From contig NZ_QMEK01000002.1 in NCBI RefSeq assembly GCF_003390845.1, positions 434,001-498,000 on the forward strand: DNA of 64,000 nucleotides, in the 5' to 3' direction. A program made the position numbers and the translations under genes. The notes under the pieces were generated by a model, which ran no database searches, was not told where the DNA came from, and saw only the letters and a list, made by a program, of their open reading frames with translations. Source of the DNA: Tropicimonas sp. IMCC34043. GTDB lineage: Bacteria > Pseudomonadota > Alphaproteobacteria > Rhodobacterales > Rhodobacteraceae. Shown one piece after another: positions 54,741-63,201 of this stretch; positions within the stretch are counted from its first letter, which is position 1; the number at the start of each line of letters is the position of its first letter.

Positions 54741-54767
54741 AAAGACGCGCCACCGGGGCGCGTCTTT
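54741..54767 (-). terminator. Terminator after rpsO
   Basis: AAAGACGCGCC (54741-54751) and GGCGCGTCTTT (54757-54767) form an 11-bp perfect stem with loop ACCGG. On the minus strand the tail is TCTTTGCTTT. It ends 10 bp after the rpsO stop, so pnp needs its own promoter or read-through. Confidence 0.85.
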
Positions 54768-54776
54768 CTTGGCGGA

Positions 54777-55046
54777 TCAGCGGCGGATGCCGAGGCGTTC
54801 GATGAGGCTGCGATAGCGCGCCTCGTCCTTGCGCTTGAGATAGTCGAGCAGCTTGCGCCGCAGGGCGACGAGCTTCAACAGTCCACGGCGGGAATGGTTA
54901 TCCTTGGTGTGGATCTTGAAGTGATCGGTCAGGGTGTTGATACGCGAGGTGAGGATCGCAACCTGGACTTCCGGCGAGCCGGTGTCGCCTTCCTTGGTCG
55001 CATATTCCTGAAGCACGCGGGCTTTCTCTTCGACGGTAATCGACAT
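54777..55046 (-). CDS. rpsO: 30S ribosomal protein S15
   Basis: 89 aa, exact S15 length. It binds the central domain of 16S r[23 protein letters not shown] and [20 protein letters not shown] are the conserved helices. The ATG at 55046 follows AAGGAG; an upstream Met at 55067 lacks a ribosome site. It is followed by a strong hairpin terminator and precedes pnp by 407 bp, as in the common rpsO-pnp arrangement. Confidence 0.97.
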   Translation of the reverse strand: MSITVEEKARVLQEYATKEGDTGSPEVQVAILTSRINTLTDHFKIHTKDNHSRRGLLKLVALRRKLLDYLKRKDEARYRSLIERLGIRR

Positions 55047-55214
55047 CGGGGTCTCCTTGTGGATCAAAAGGGTTCATGGCGCAGGCCGGGATGTCGTCCA
55101 GCGAGGCCCGTGGAGAAGAAACCGCGCCCCATTCAGGCCGCGGATGAGCGCATATAGGGGAACGAGCCGGGAAACGAAAGGGGTTTTCGAGTCCCTGCGC
55201 GGCACCGCCAAAGC

Positions 55215-55727
55215 TCAGCGATGGCGCCATGGGACCGGGGCGACGGCATATCCCACGTAAAGCGGATGGCGGGGCAGGCCCGCCTGCGTCGTGCCAAGGC
55301 ACAGCAGTGGCCGGTTGCTGGCGCCAAGCAGCGCCGCGACCTCGGCGTCACGGCCGCGGTGGGCGCCGTGCACGCCCCAGGCGCACAGCACGGCATCGGC
55401 CCAGATGGCGGCATCGCGCAGGGCGGCGTCGTTGTCGGGGCCAACCGGCGCGCTTGCCGCGCGCAGATCGCGCGGATCGGTGGCACGCAGGGCAAAGAGG
55501 TTGCAGGCCCGGAGACCGCCATAGCCGAGCGCGCGGGCCCGGCGTTCGCAGCGTTCGATGGTGGGGTCGTTGCGTTCCTCGGTCGCGGTCGAGGGGTTGA
55601 GCATGACATAGAGCAGCCGCGGCGCGTCGGGCGCCCAGACCCGCGTCAGGGCATAGCGATAGGCGCCGCAGTCCGAATAGACCGCCGTCGAGACGGCATC
55701 GCCCCTGACGTGGCGCCGGGTGATCAC
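55215..55727 (-). CDS. DUF1643 family protein
   Basis: 170 aa. The pattern LLYVMLNPSTATEERNDPTIERCERRARALGYGGLRACNLFALRATDP matches DUF1643 (PF07799), and GPDNDAAL and WGVHGAHRGRDAEVAALL follow. Function is unknown; members occur in core and mobile contexts. The start is a GTG at 55727, 8 bp after the truB stop, so it is likely cotranscribed with truB. A 168-bp gap to rpsO follows. Confidence 0.85.
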   Translation of the reverse strand: MITRRHVRGDAVSTAVYSDCGAYRYALTRVWAPDAPRLLYVMLNPSTATEERNDPTIERCERRARALGYGGLRACNLFALRATDPRDLRAASAPVGPDNDAALRDAAIWADAVLCAWGVHGAHRGRDAEVAALLGASNRPLLCLGTTQAGLPRHPLYVGYAVAPVPWRHR

Positions 55728-55735
55728 CGCAGCGC

Positions 55736-56656
55736 TCAGTCCTCGTCGGGCAGGTTGAAGACCCGCGCGGGGTGCAATTCGCCCGCGCGATAGATGCCGA
55801 TCGCGACCGGTTTGCCACGCCAGGCGGCCCAGGCGGTGTCGCCGTATTCGACATCCGTGGCCGACAGGACCAGCCCCGGATTGCCGTTCCTCAGCCGCAC
55901 GGCACCTTCGGCCGAACAGGGCAGGCAGGGCAGGTCCGTCAGGCCGTCTTCAAGCGGGCGCAGATGGGCGTCAAGCTCGGGCGTCCGGGCCTGAGCCTCG
56001 AGCGTGTCCCAGTCGAGTGCATCTTCGGTGTCGAAGGGTCCCGACCAGATCCGGCGCAGGACGGTGACATGCGCGTGGCAGCCAAGCGCCTCGCCAAGGT
56101 CGCGGGCGATCGAGCGGACATAGCCGCCCTTGCCGCAGACCATCTCAAGCTCGGCATGGTCGGGATCGGGGCGCGCGACCAGTTCGAGGCTTTCGACGAA
56201 AAGCGCGCGCGCGGACAGATCGAAGTCCTCGTCGTCGCGGGCCAGCGCATAGGCGCGTTCGCCATCGACCTTCACGGCCGAGAATTTCGGCGGCACCTGC
56301 TGGATGTCGCCGCTGAAACCCGGCAGGGCGGCGGTGATTTCGGCATCCGTCGGGCGCAGGTCGCTTGTCGCGATCACCTCGCCCTCGGCGTCGTCGGTGT
56401 TGGTGGCCTGACCGAAGCGGATGGTGAAGCGATAGGCCTTCAGCGCGTCGGTGACATAGGGAATGGTCTTGGTCGCCTCGCCAAGGGCCACGGCAAGCAA
56501 CCCGGTCGCCGTCGGGTCGAGCGTGCCGGCATGGCCTGCCTTGCGCGCCTCGAAGGCCCAGCGGACCTTGTTGACCACGGCGGTCGAGGTTGGCCCGGCG
56601 GGCTTGTCGATGATGACCCAGCCGGAAATGTCGCGTCCCTTGCGCCGTCGCGCCAT
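55736..56656 (-). CDS. truB: tRNA pseudouridine(55) synthase
   Basis: 306 aa. It makes pseudouridine 55 in the T-loop of tRNAs. The catalytic aspartate is D47 in [14 protein letters not shown], and [19 protein letters not shown] and [15 protein letters not shown] are the other family blocks. The C-terminal PUA-like end (LRNGNPGLV) is present. The ATG at 56656 begins the conserved [14 protein letters not shown]; the open frame to 57166 is antisense to DUF2794. Confidence 0.96.
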   Translation of the reverse strand: MARRRKGRDISGWVIIDKPAGPTSTAVVNKVRWAFEARKAGHAGTLDPTATGLLAVALGEATKTIPYVTDALKAYRFTIRFGQATNTDDAEGEVIATSDLRPTDAEITAALPGFSGDIQQVPPKFSAVKVDGERAYALARDDEDFDLSARALFVESLELVARPDPDHAELEMVCGKGGYVRSIARDLGEALGCHAHVTVLRRIWSGPFDTEDALDWDTLEAQARTPELDAHLRPLEDGLTDLPCLPCSAEGAVRLRNGNPGLVLSATDVEYGDTAWAAWRGKPVAIGIYRAGELHPARVFNLPDED

Positions 56657-56878
56657 GTCAGTTCCCCTTGCCCGTGAGCCCGGCCGAGTAGCCCGCGCCG
56701 CCCGCTGCGTCAATGCGGTGCGCCCGCCCGCTGCGGTGGCGACCGGTTCCGTGCAAGGGTCCGAACGACGCATCCTGGCGGCAACACCTGCCGGAAATTC
56801 GGTCGCCGTGCGCCCTGCGGCCCCCGAAGTCGATTTGCGAGGCTTGATTTGGCATCGGGCGACCCGCAGACTTGTAAC

Positions 56879-57223
56879 ATGAACATGCAGACCCCGACCC
56901 CGATTGGAAGCTATCGTCTGCCGGATCAGGTGGCCTTCGACCGCAGTGAAATGAGTCTCATCCTGACGCTTTATGGCCGGATGGTCGCCGCCGGGGAATG
57001 GCGCGACTATGGCATTTCCTGCCTGCGCGAGGTGGCGGTCTTCTCGATCTTCCGCAGGACCGCCGAGACCCCGCTTTACCGGATCGAGAAGCGCCCGAAA
57101 CTGCGGCAGAAGCAGGGGCTCTATTCGGTGATCGGCATGGATGGCCAGATCCTGAAGCGCGGACATGACCTGAAGGCGGTGCTGCGCGTGCTGGAGCGCA
57201 AGCTGATCCGCCCTGTCGAGTGA
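56879..57223 (+). CDS. DUF2794 family protein
   Basis: 114 aa. [40 protein letters not shown] and [20 protein letters not shown] match DUF2794, a small conserved alphaproteobacterial family of unknown function. The ATG at 56879 gives [20 protein letters not shown], with ATG 56885 also possible. It diverges from truB across 222 bp, in which I see no gene or clear promoter. Confidence 0.9.
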   Translation: MNMQTPTPIGSYRLPDQVAFDRSEMSLILTLYGRMVAAGEWRDYGISCLREVAVFSIFRRTAETPLYRIEKRPKLRQKQGLYSVIGMDGQILKRGHDLKAVLRVLERKLIRPVE

Positions 57224-57343
57224 CGACCTGACGAAGGACTTGCGCCCGGGCCCTGACGCGCCGGTTCCCGGCCGTCACGCATGGTTCCGGGTAATCGCCA
57301 CACTCCGTGGCATCCTCGCCGGCAGCCTTGGGGAGGATGCACC

Positions 57344-58051
57344 ATGGAACTCACGCTGACCTCCGCCATGTCTGGCGGCGCCATGGTCGGGCACCTGTCC
57401 TATCTGCTGCTCGTGGTCTCGATGATGATGCAGTCGATGCTCTGGCTTCGGCTGCTGGTGATACTGTCGTCCTTGCTTGCCATCGCCTACGAGGCGGTCT
57501 GGCTGCACGATCCGGTCGGGCTGTTCTGGGAAAGCGCGCTGGTCGTCGTCAACCTGCTGCAGATCGCGCGGCTCTGGTACCGGTCCCGCGTGGCGCGGTT
57601 CCTGCCCGAAGACCGGCTGCTGGCAGAAACGGTGCTGCAGATCCGCGATCCTGCACTGGCGCGCAGCCTGCTCGACGGTGGTTTCTGGACCGATCTGCCG
57701 GAGGGTTCGGAGCTTGTGCATCAGGGCCAGCCGCCCTCGCACCTGACATTTCTGGCCAGCGGCGCAGCCGGGGTTCGGCGCGACGGCGCAACTCTGGCCG
57801 AGGTAGGCCCCGGCGCCTTTGTCGGCGAGATGTCGATCTTCGATCCCGAGGGTATGGCCTCGGCCACCGTGGTGGTCAGCCGGCCGGTGCGCTGCTGGCG
57901 GATCTCGTTCGAGCGGCTGCGCCACTGGCAGCGCGCGCAGCCCGACCTTTCCGCGGCAATCGAGGCGGGGCTCGCCCGCGACATGCGCCAGAAGATCGTG
58001 GCCGGCAATGCCCGGATGACCGCTGCGCAGGACGGGTCGGCGGCGGGCTGA
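57344..58051 (+). CDS. Popeye-like membrane protein: three helices plus cyclic-nucleotide-binding-like domain
   Basis: 235 aa. Three predicted helices lie at about 15-33, 35-52 and 60-77, with FWESALVVVNLLQIA in the third, followed by a cNMP-binding-like beta-barrel (about 105-215) with GSELVHQGQPPSHLTFLASG, GAFVGEMSIF and ASATVVV. This order, three helices then a CNB-like fold with no DNA-binding domain, is that of Popeye (POPDC) proteins. The usual phosphate-binding arginine of CRP (PRSATV) is replaced (GMASATV), so canonical cAMP binding is doubtful. The ATG at 57344 has GGGAGGATGCACC upstream. It converges on the DUF1523 gene. Confidence 0.85.
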   Translation: MELTLTSAMSGGAMVGHLSYLLLVVSMMMQSMLWLRLLVILSSLLAIAYEAVWLHDPVGLFWESALVVVNLLQIARLWYRSRVARFLPEDRLLAETVLQIRDPALARSLLDGGFWTDLPEGSELVHQGQPPSHLTFLASGAAGVRRDGATLAEVGPGAFVGEMSIFDPEGMASATVVVSRPVRCWRISFERLRHWQRAQPDLSAAIEAGLARDMRQKIVAGNARMTAAQDGSAAG

Positions 58052-58072
58052 CCCGCGCGCCGGCCCGTCAGG

Positions 58073-58636
58073 TCATTCGTCGTCGAGCAGCGGGTCGATG
58101 CGGCGGGCGCGGAACTTGCGCCAGCGCGACCAGATCGCCAGCCAGATGCAGCCGAGGATCACCAGCAGCGTGATGGCGATCCAGGGGATCACCCGCACAT
58201 CGGGTCCGGCAACCGGCGTCACGCTGATTGCGTTCGGATAAACGCTGAGGAACGGAAGCCGCCAGCCGTATTTCTTGACCGCCACCCATTTCTCGTCGTT
58301 TCCGGTCGACTTGTTGTCGGCGGCGATCGACTGCAGGCTCGAGGTGTCGAACTTGAAATAGGGCGGCCAGCCCCAGCCGGTATCCTCGTTGCGATAGACC
58401 ATCGGCTTGCCGTTCGCCTTCACGGCCGAGATGAACTGAACGTCATAGCCGTCCGTCGTCGTGGCGTCGCCGGTGTTCGAATGGGCCCAGAAGATCGAAT
58501 TGTCGCCCGGATGCACGCGCTGCACATAGGTGTCCGTGATCCGCACCACATCGTTGCGTGGCAGCGTGTACCACAGGAAGGCCGCGACGAGTGTCCAGAC
58601 AATGATCCGGAACGTCCACTTTATGATTTCCCACAT
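58073..58636 (-). CDS. DUF1523 family membrane protein
   Basis: 187 aa. An N-terminal helix (about 6-24) and a C-terminal helix (about 149-168) flank an exported domain with VVRITDTYVQRVHPGDNSIFWAHSNTGDA, VYRNEDTGWGWPPYFKFD and WRLPFLSVYPNAISV. This matches DUF1523 (PF07509), a family of Rhodobacterales and relatives of unknown function. It starts 10 bp after the small membrane protein gene and likely forms an operon with it. Confidence 0.9.
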   Translation of the reverse strand: MWEIIKWTFRIIVWTLVAAFLWYTLPRNDVVRITDTYVQRVHPGDNSIFWAHSNTGDATTTDGYDVQFISAVKANGKPMVYRNEDTGWGWPPYFKFDTSSLQSIAADNKSTGNDEKWVAVKKYGWRLPFLSVYPNAISVTPVAGPDVRVIPWIAITLLVILGCIWLAIWSRWRKFRARRIDPLLDDE

Positions 58637-58646
58637 GGCTCGGTCC

Positions 58647-58913
58647 TCAATGGTAATTGGTCAGATAGATGATGCCGCCGATCAGCACGAACGGGATGAC
58701 ATAGACGCCGAGGATCAGTTTGCGGCGTAGCGAGTGATGATACGCCTCCATGCCCTCGTCGATGAAGCGCGCGCGGTCGCCGTGGCGGATTTCCTCGTCC
58801 CATTCACGCTCCAGCTTGTCGCGGCGCAGGCGGCGGGAATGGATCGACAACCCGATATAGACCCCGGTCATCGCGACGAACAGGATCAACAGCAACTTTC
58901 CCAGTGTCGCCAT
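58647..58913 (-). CDS. Small two-helix membrane protein
   Basis: 88 aa. Helices are at about 5-24 (KLLLILFVAMTGVYIGLSI) and 66-84 (KLILGVYVIPFVLIGGIIYL), with a highly charged cytosolic middle (SRRLRRDKLEREWDEEIRHGDR). It is not a family I can name. The ATG at 58913 has GGGAGGTGCCG. It precedes the DUF1523 gene by 10 bp on the same strand. Confidence 0.82.
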   Translation of the reverse strand: MATLGKLLLILFVAMTGVYIGLSIHSRRLRRDKLEREWDEEIRHGDRARFIDEGMEAYHHSLRRKLILGVYVIPFVLIGGIIYLTNYH

Positions 58914-59159
58914 CGGCACCTCCCAGCTGCCGCGGACGGTTGCGGCGTGACAGACAGGTGATACCCCGGTTCGCGGGCCGGCGCGACAGTGTATTGTCGG
59001 CCTGTCTTCCTTGCCGCATGTGCCGTTTGTGTCGTGCGGCAGCGACCTGGCCCGCCCGAAATGGATCCCGCCCGGCCAGTCGCAAGTGGGACCCAACGTG
59101 ACCGACGTCAAGGTGGACAGCGCGCCCGCGATAGCCCTAGGTTTGATCCAACGTTCCGC

Positions 59160-59191
59160 CCCCGATCTGCCCGAACCCCGATCTGCCCGAA
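59160..59191 (+). repeat. Exact tandem 16-bp repeat upstream of a small lipoprotein gene
   Basis: CCCCGATCTGCCCGAA occurs twice in direct succession (59160-59175, 59176-59191), followed by CCGGAGA, the ribosome site of the gene at 59207. It lies in the 293-bp gap upstream of that gene, which otherwise shows no gene. Confidence 0.8.
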
Positions 59192-59206
59192 CCGGAGACA
59201 CGCTCC

Positions 59207-59383
59207 ATGGTCCCTTTGCGCCTGACGATCCTTCTTGGTCCGCTCGTGCTGGCCGCCGCCGCCTGCCAGCCGACCGCGCCTACAGCCACGAATGCCGCCA
59301 CACCCGTGGCCGAGGGCGCCGATCTGGTCGGCGCCAAGGCCGAGACCGACATCGATGCCAGCGCACTGATGGCGCCGCAATAG
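59207..59383 (+). CDS. Small lipoprotein
   Basis: 58 aa. Signal MVPLRLTILLGPLVLAAAAC ends with a lipobox-like LAAAAC (C20), followed by a Pro/Thr/Ala-rich tail (QPTAPTATNAATPVAEGAD) and DLVGAKAETDIDASALM. No family is recognised. The ATG at 59207 has CCGGAGA upstream. It is too small for confident homology, and protein-level evidence is only the lipoprotein signal. Confidence 0.65.
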   Translation: MVPLRLTILLGPLVLAAAACQPTAPTATNAATPVAEGADLVGAKAETDIDASALMAPQ

Positions 59384-59449
59384 GCTGTCAGGCTTCGGGG
59401 TCCGTCGGTCGGTGACGATGCGCGATGGCTTGACCCGGCATCGGGCGTC

Positions 59450-59983
59450 TCAGGGCCGCATCAGCGTGCCGAAGATCCGGTCCTTGTGCTCGCCCAGATA
59501 GATGCGCAGCCAGGGGGTGAAGCGTTCGGGCCGCCGCGCCACCTCGGCGGTCAGGTCATAGAACCCCACCCATTCCACCTGCGCCACTTCCGCGGGATTC
59601 GGCGTGACCTGCATCTTGCGCTCGGCCAGCGCCATGAAGATGTCGACCACCTCGTGTTCGATCATGCCGTCGCCGACATCGGCGCGGTATTCGAGCCGGT
59701 CGCGATGGGCGGGATAAAGGCCGGTGATCCCCAGTTCCTCGCGCAGCCGGCGCACGGCGCAGTCGGCGGCCGGTTCAAGCCAGCGGGGATGGGTGCAGCA
59801 GGTGTTCGACCACAGCCCCGCGCTGTGGTATTTTCCGGCGGCGCGGCGTTGCAGCAGCACGTTCTCGCCATCCATGACAAAGACCGACACCGCCTTGTGC
59901 CGCAGGCCCCGACGATGAACGTCGAGCTTGTCGATCGGCTGGAGGGTCCCGTCGACCCAGGCGGGGATCATGTCTTCGGTCAT
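59450..59983 (-). CDS. idi: Isopentenyl-diphosphate delta-isomerase, type I
   Basis: 177 aa Nudix-fold enzyme that converts isopentenyl to dimethylallyl diphosphate. The metal and catalytic residues are visible: LRHKAVSVF (H29), GLWSNTCCTHPR with C63, and MIEHEVVDIF with the catalytic E111 and E109. RRLREELGI is the Nudix-like helix. Idi in Rhodobacter lies with photosynthesis genes, but none are seen here. The ATG at 59983 gives MTEDMIPAWVDG; the frame to 60046 adds nothing conserved. Confidence 0.95.
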   Translation of the reverse strand: MTEDMIPAWVDGTLQPIDKLDVHRRGLRHKAVSVFVMDGENVLLQRRAAGKYHSAGLWSNTCCTHPRWLEPAADCAVRRLREELGITGLYPAHRDRLEYRADVGDGMIEHEVVDIFMALAERKMQVTPNPAEVAQVEWVGFYDLTAEVARRPERFTPWLRIYLGEHKDRIFGTLMRP

Positions 59984-60262
59984 GGACCTGTGCTCGGCAC
60001 GGCGGTTCGGTGCCGGATGGATGGTGCGGTAGAACGGACGCGGCACCGCGCGCTGACGCTGCCTGACCTAGCGACCACTATGCAGCCGCGCTTCGGCGTT
60101 TCACCTCGACATGGTGCCACAGGGTGCCCTTGAGGGCCCGCGATGCCCTGCCCGTGCGCAAATGTCCCAAGGCCGCCCGTCTGCTGGCGGCTGCCGGGGC
60201 ACAGCCTGCGGCGGGCGGTCGCGACGGGGCGACATGCCTCGGCGTCTTGTACCTTGGAACGA
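59984..60262. other. Intergenic region without a supported gene
   Basis: Part of the 400-bp gap between idi and the cytochrome gene. Several short open frames exist on both strands, but none has a good ribosome site, a signal or recognisable composition. I see nothing more in it. Confidence 0.6.
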
Positions 60263-60290
60263 TTGAATGCGCCGCATCCTTCGTTAGGGT
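60263..60290 (+). promoter_or_regulatory. Candidate promoter of the cytochrome c gene
   Basis: TTGAAT (60263-60268), a 16-bp spacer and TAGGGT (60285-60290) precede the cytochrome c gene by 93 bp. The -10 is weak. Predicted by eye. Confidence 0.3.
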
Positions 60291-60383
60291 GGGTCGGGGA
60301 AAGACGTTCACAAGCCAATCGGCAGAAACCAGCGGGACCAAAGGTGCCCGTGTCCAGCCATGACCGAAAGCGAGGAAATCCCC

Positions 60384-60821
60384 ATGATCCGATCCCTGAC
60401 CGCCACCGCCACCGCCATCCTGACCGGCCTGCTGGCCGTTCCTGCCGCAGCCCAGGACGTCGACGCCGGCGCCGAGGTGTTCAAGAAGCAATGCGCAACC
60501 TGCCATGTCGTCGTGAACCCCGATGGCGAGACGCTCGCCGGGCGCAAGGCAAGAACCGGCCCCAACCTTTATGGCGTGATCGGCGGGCCCGCCGCGCAGG
60601 TCGAAGGCTTCCGCTATGGCGACGGGATCCAGAAGGCGGCCGAAATGGAACTGGTCTGGAACGAGGAGAACCTCGCCGCCTATTTGCAGGACACCAGCGG
60701 GTTCCTCGAAACCTTCACCGGCGACGATTCCGTGCGCTCGAAGATGTCCTGGAAGGTCAAGAAGGAAGAGGACGCCGCCAATGTCCATGCCTTCCTGATC
60801 TCGCTCAACCCCCCCGAGTGA
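60384..60821 (+). CDS. cycA: Cytochrome c2 / c-550-type protein
   Basis: 145 aa periplasmic electron carrier. A Sec signal (about 1-24, ending AAAQ) precedes the class I fold. The heme motif is CATCH (37-41), TGPNLYGVIG (58-67) is the usual second block, and M121 in SKMSW is the axial ligand. WKVKKEEDAANVHAFL resembles the C-terminal helix of Rhodobacter cytochrome c2, which moves electrons between the bc1 complex and reaction centre or oxidase. The ATG at 60384 has AGCGAGGAA upstream. An ORF start at 60360 gives a non-signal extension. Confidence 0.9.
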   Translation: MIRSLTATATAILTGLLAVPAAAQDVDAGAEVFKKQCATCHVVVNPDGETLAGRKARTGPNLYGVIGGPAAQVEGFRYGDGIQKAAEMELVWNEENLAAYLQDTSGFLETFTGDDSVRSKMSWKVKKEEDAANVHAFLISLNPPE

Positions 60822-60844
60822 TCGGGCAACAGGCCGATTTAGAG

Positions 60845-60872
60845 GGGGCCGTCCGTCAGGGGCGGCCCCTTT
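60845..60872 (+). terminator. Terminator after the cytochrome gene
   Basis: GGGGCCG (60845-60851) pairs with CGGCCCC (60863-60869), with further CC/GG inner pairing, followed by TTTATCTT. Confidence 0.7.
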
Positions 60873-60981
60873 ATCTTGTCGATGTGAGGCGGGGTTTCGC
60901 TTGCGTATCGCGCCGCCCGTTGTGGCAGCGAGGAGCCCTTGGCTCACACGGCAGCCAGGCGGGATGTGGCCCGAAGGTCGC

Positions 60982-61464
60982 CTAGTCGTTCAGTTTGCGC
61001 CTCAAGCGGTTTGCAATCTGCTCAAGATCTTCACGCGGGAGCGGAGGAAACTCCGCGCTCTGGAAGGACGTCATGCCATTTGGCAACTTCTCTTCCACGA
61101 TTTCGCCCCGGATCATGCTGTCGTTCAGTGCGTCGCCGTCGCGATGCGGGGCAAGATGCACGTGAAGATGGGGAACGCCGTCTCCGAAGATATAGACGTA
61201 GACAACATCGGCCCCGGTCGTCGATCTCAGGGCCTCGGAACATCTTGCCATCGCGGTGCCGAAGCTGGCCGCCTCGGCCCCGTCGAGGGCATGGATGTGC
61301 GAAATGTGACGTTTGGGTTCGAGATAGGCGAATTCCATGACCTCGGATGACAGCGCCACTGTCAGACGCCAATGATCGTCCTGCCAGACCTCAATTCGAT
61401 CAAGCTCGGCATCGGCGTTCCGGCCGCGGCACAGGATACAGTCGGGGTTCTCCATCATTCCCAT
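60982..61464 (-). CDS. HIT family nucleotide-binding protein
   Basis: 160 aa. HLHVHLAPH (99-107) is the histidine-triad motif H-phi-H-phi-H, for hydrolysis of nucleotide phosphoramidates or diadenosine polyphosphates. FAYLEPKRHISHIHAL is the usual binding strand. Residues 9-12 are CILC, and DGV precedes the triad. The start is one of three close Met codons (61464, 61458, 61455); I use 61464. The longer frame to 61593 lies in an upstream gap and is not supported. Confidence 0.88.
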   Translation of the reverse strand: MGMMENPDCILCRGRNADAELDRIEVWQDDHWRLTVALSSEVMEFAYLEPKRHISHIHALDGAEAASFGTAMARCSEALRSTTGADVVYVYIFGDGVPHLHVHLAPHRDGDALNDSMIRGEIVEEKLPNGMTSFQSAEFPPLPREDLEQIANRLRRKLND

Positions 61465-61652
61465 CTTAGAGCCTGAGCAGGGATCCGGATTCAACCGCCT
61501 GCGGCGTGGAGAATGGCAATTCCGCGCCGCCTTCCGGGCCTCCCACCCTGCCGGACAGGCAGGGACCGGGCCGGAATTCGACTTACCAACCACGGTCGCT
61601 TGCCGCTAACGTGGGGCGCAGGATCACGTGAGATCACCAAGGGAGCCCCGCC

Positions 61653-63128
61653 ATGTTCACCCGTCTCATCCCCACTGCTGCCGCCCTGCTGGGGCTTGCC
61701 GTCTCTGGTGCGCTGGCCGCGCAGGACAGCGTCTCGCTTGGCATCGCGCTCGAGCCGCCCAACCTCGATCCGACGGGCGGGGCGGCGGCGGCGATTGACG
61801 AGATCGTCTATTCCAATGTCTTCGAGGGCCTGACCCGCTTTGCCCCGGACGGCAGTATCGTGCCGGGGCTTGCGTCCAGCTGGGATGTGTCCGGGGACGG
61901 CCGAACCTATACCTTCCATCTGCGCAAGGGCGTGACATTCCACGACGGCACCGCGATGGATGGCGCGGACGTCAAGTTCTCGCTCGACCGTGCCCGCGCG
62001 CCCGACTCGACCAATGCCCAGAAGGCATTGTTCGCGGGCATCGAAAGCGTCGAGGTGCCCGATCCGCTGACCGTCGTGGTCACGCTCGCCCGCCCCGATG
62101 GTGCGTTCCCGTTCAAGATGGCCTGGGGCGACGCGGTGATCCTGGCGCCCGAGACCGCCGCGCAGGCCGCGACCCATCCCGTCGGCACCGGACCTTTCGT
62201 GTTCTCGCGCTGGGCGCAGGGCGACCGGGTCGAGCTTGACCGCAACGACGCCTATTGGGGCACGGAACCGGCGCTGGCCCACGCGAGCTTCCGCTTCATC
62301 TCGGATCCGAACGCGGCGATGGCGGCGATGATGTCGGGCGAGATCGACGCCTTTCCGCGCTTTCCCGCCTTCGAGACCCTCGCCGTGTTCGAAAGCAACC
62401 CGATGTTCCGCGTCACCGAGGGCTCGACCGAAGGCGAGACGATCCTTGCCATGAACAACGCCCGGCCGCCGCTCGACGACATCCGCGTGCGCGAGGCAAT
62501 CGCCCATGCGATCAACCGTCAGGAACTGATCGATGGCGCCATGGGCGGCTATGGCACCCCCATCGGCAGCCATTTTGCCCCGCACAACCCGGATTACGAG
62601 GATCTGACGGCGCTGTCTGCCTATGACCCCGAATTGTCGAAGACGCTGCTGGCCGAGGCCGGGCAGAGCGACCTGAAGCTGCGCCTTGCCCTGCCGCCCC
62701 CGGTCTATGCCCGCCGCGGCGGCGAGATCGTGGCGGCCGAGCTGCGCGCGGTGGGGATCGAGACCGAGATCACCAACATGGAATGGGCGCAGTGGCTGGA
62801 ACAGGTGTTCAAGGGCAAGGATTTCGATCTGACCATCATCAGCCATACCGAACCTGCCGACATCAACATCTATGCCCGGCCGGACTATTACTTTCAGTAT
62901 GACAACCCGGCCTTCCGGGATCTGATGGACCGGCTCGACGCCACCAGCGATCCGGCCGAACGCTCGGCTTTGCTGAAGCAGGCGCAGGAAACTATCGCGA
63001 AGGACTACGTCAACGGCTTCCTGTTTCAGCTTCCCCGGGTCTCGGTCGCCAAGGCCGGGCTGGAAGGTCTGTGGGTCGACGAACCGACCCAGGCCAACGA
63101 CCTGACCGGGGCGCACTGGGCCGACTAG
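61653..63128 (+). CDS. ABC transporter family-5 solute-binding protein
   Basis: 491 aa periplasmic binding protein for oligopeptides or related ligands. A signal peptide (about 1-22, ending LAAQ) precedes SVSLGIALEPPNLDP, TYTFHLRKGVTFHDGTAMDG (SBP_bac_5 signature) and NNARPPLDDIRVREAIAHAINRQELIDG. Specificity is open. The ATG at 61653 has AAGGGAGCC upstream. No permease or ATPase genes are adjacent, so it is an orphan receptor within this window. Confidence 0.9.
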   Translation: MFTRLIPTAAALLGLAVSGALAAQDSVSLGIALEPPNLDPTGGAAAAIDEIVYSNVFEGLTRFAPDGSIVPGLASSWDVSGDGRTYTFHLRKGVTFHDGTAMDGADVKFSLDRARAPDSTNAQKALFAGIESVEVPDPLTVVVTLARPDGAFPFKMAWGDAVILAPETAAQAATHPVGTGPFVFSRWAQGDRVELDRNDAYWGTEPALAHASFRFISDPNAAMAAMMSGEIDAFPRFPAFETLAVFESNPMFRVTEGSTEGETILAMNNARPPLDDIRVREAIAHAINRQELIDGAMGGYGTPIGSHFAPHNPDYEDLTALSAYDPELSKTLLAEAGQSDLKLRLALPPPVYARRGGEIVAAELRAVGIETEITNMEWAQWLEQVFKGKDFDLTIISHTEPADINIYARPDYYFQYDNPAFRDLMDRLDATSDPAERSALLKQAQETIAKDYVNGFLFQLPRVSVAKAGLEGLWVDEPTQANDLTGAHWAD

Positions 63129-63160
63129 GCGCAGGCCGGGAGGTCGAGGAGGATAGGGTC

Positions 63161-63188
63161 GGCCCCTCGCGCCGGATGCGCGGGGGCC
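63161..63188. terminator. GC-rich hairpin between convergent genes
   Basis: GGCCCCTCGCGC (63161-63172) pairs with GCGCGGGGGCC (63178-63188) with one bulged T. No T-run follows on either strand; it may end both convergent transcripts. Confidence 0.4.
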
Positions 63189-63201
63189 GGCCCGGTAGCG
63201 G

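Noticed and set aside
59984..60383. Small plus-strand ORF at 60124 and minus-strand ORFs in the idi-cytochrome gap
   Set aside because: No ribosome site, no signal, no recognisable composition; kept as non-coding.
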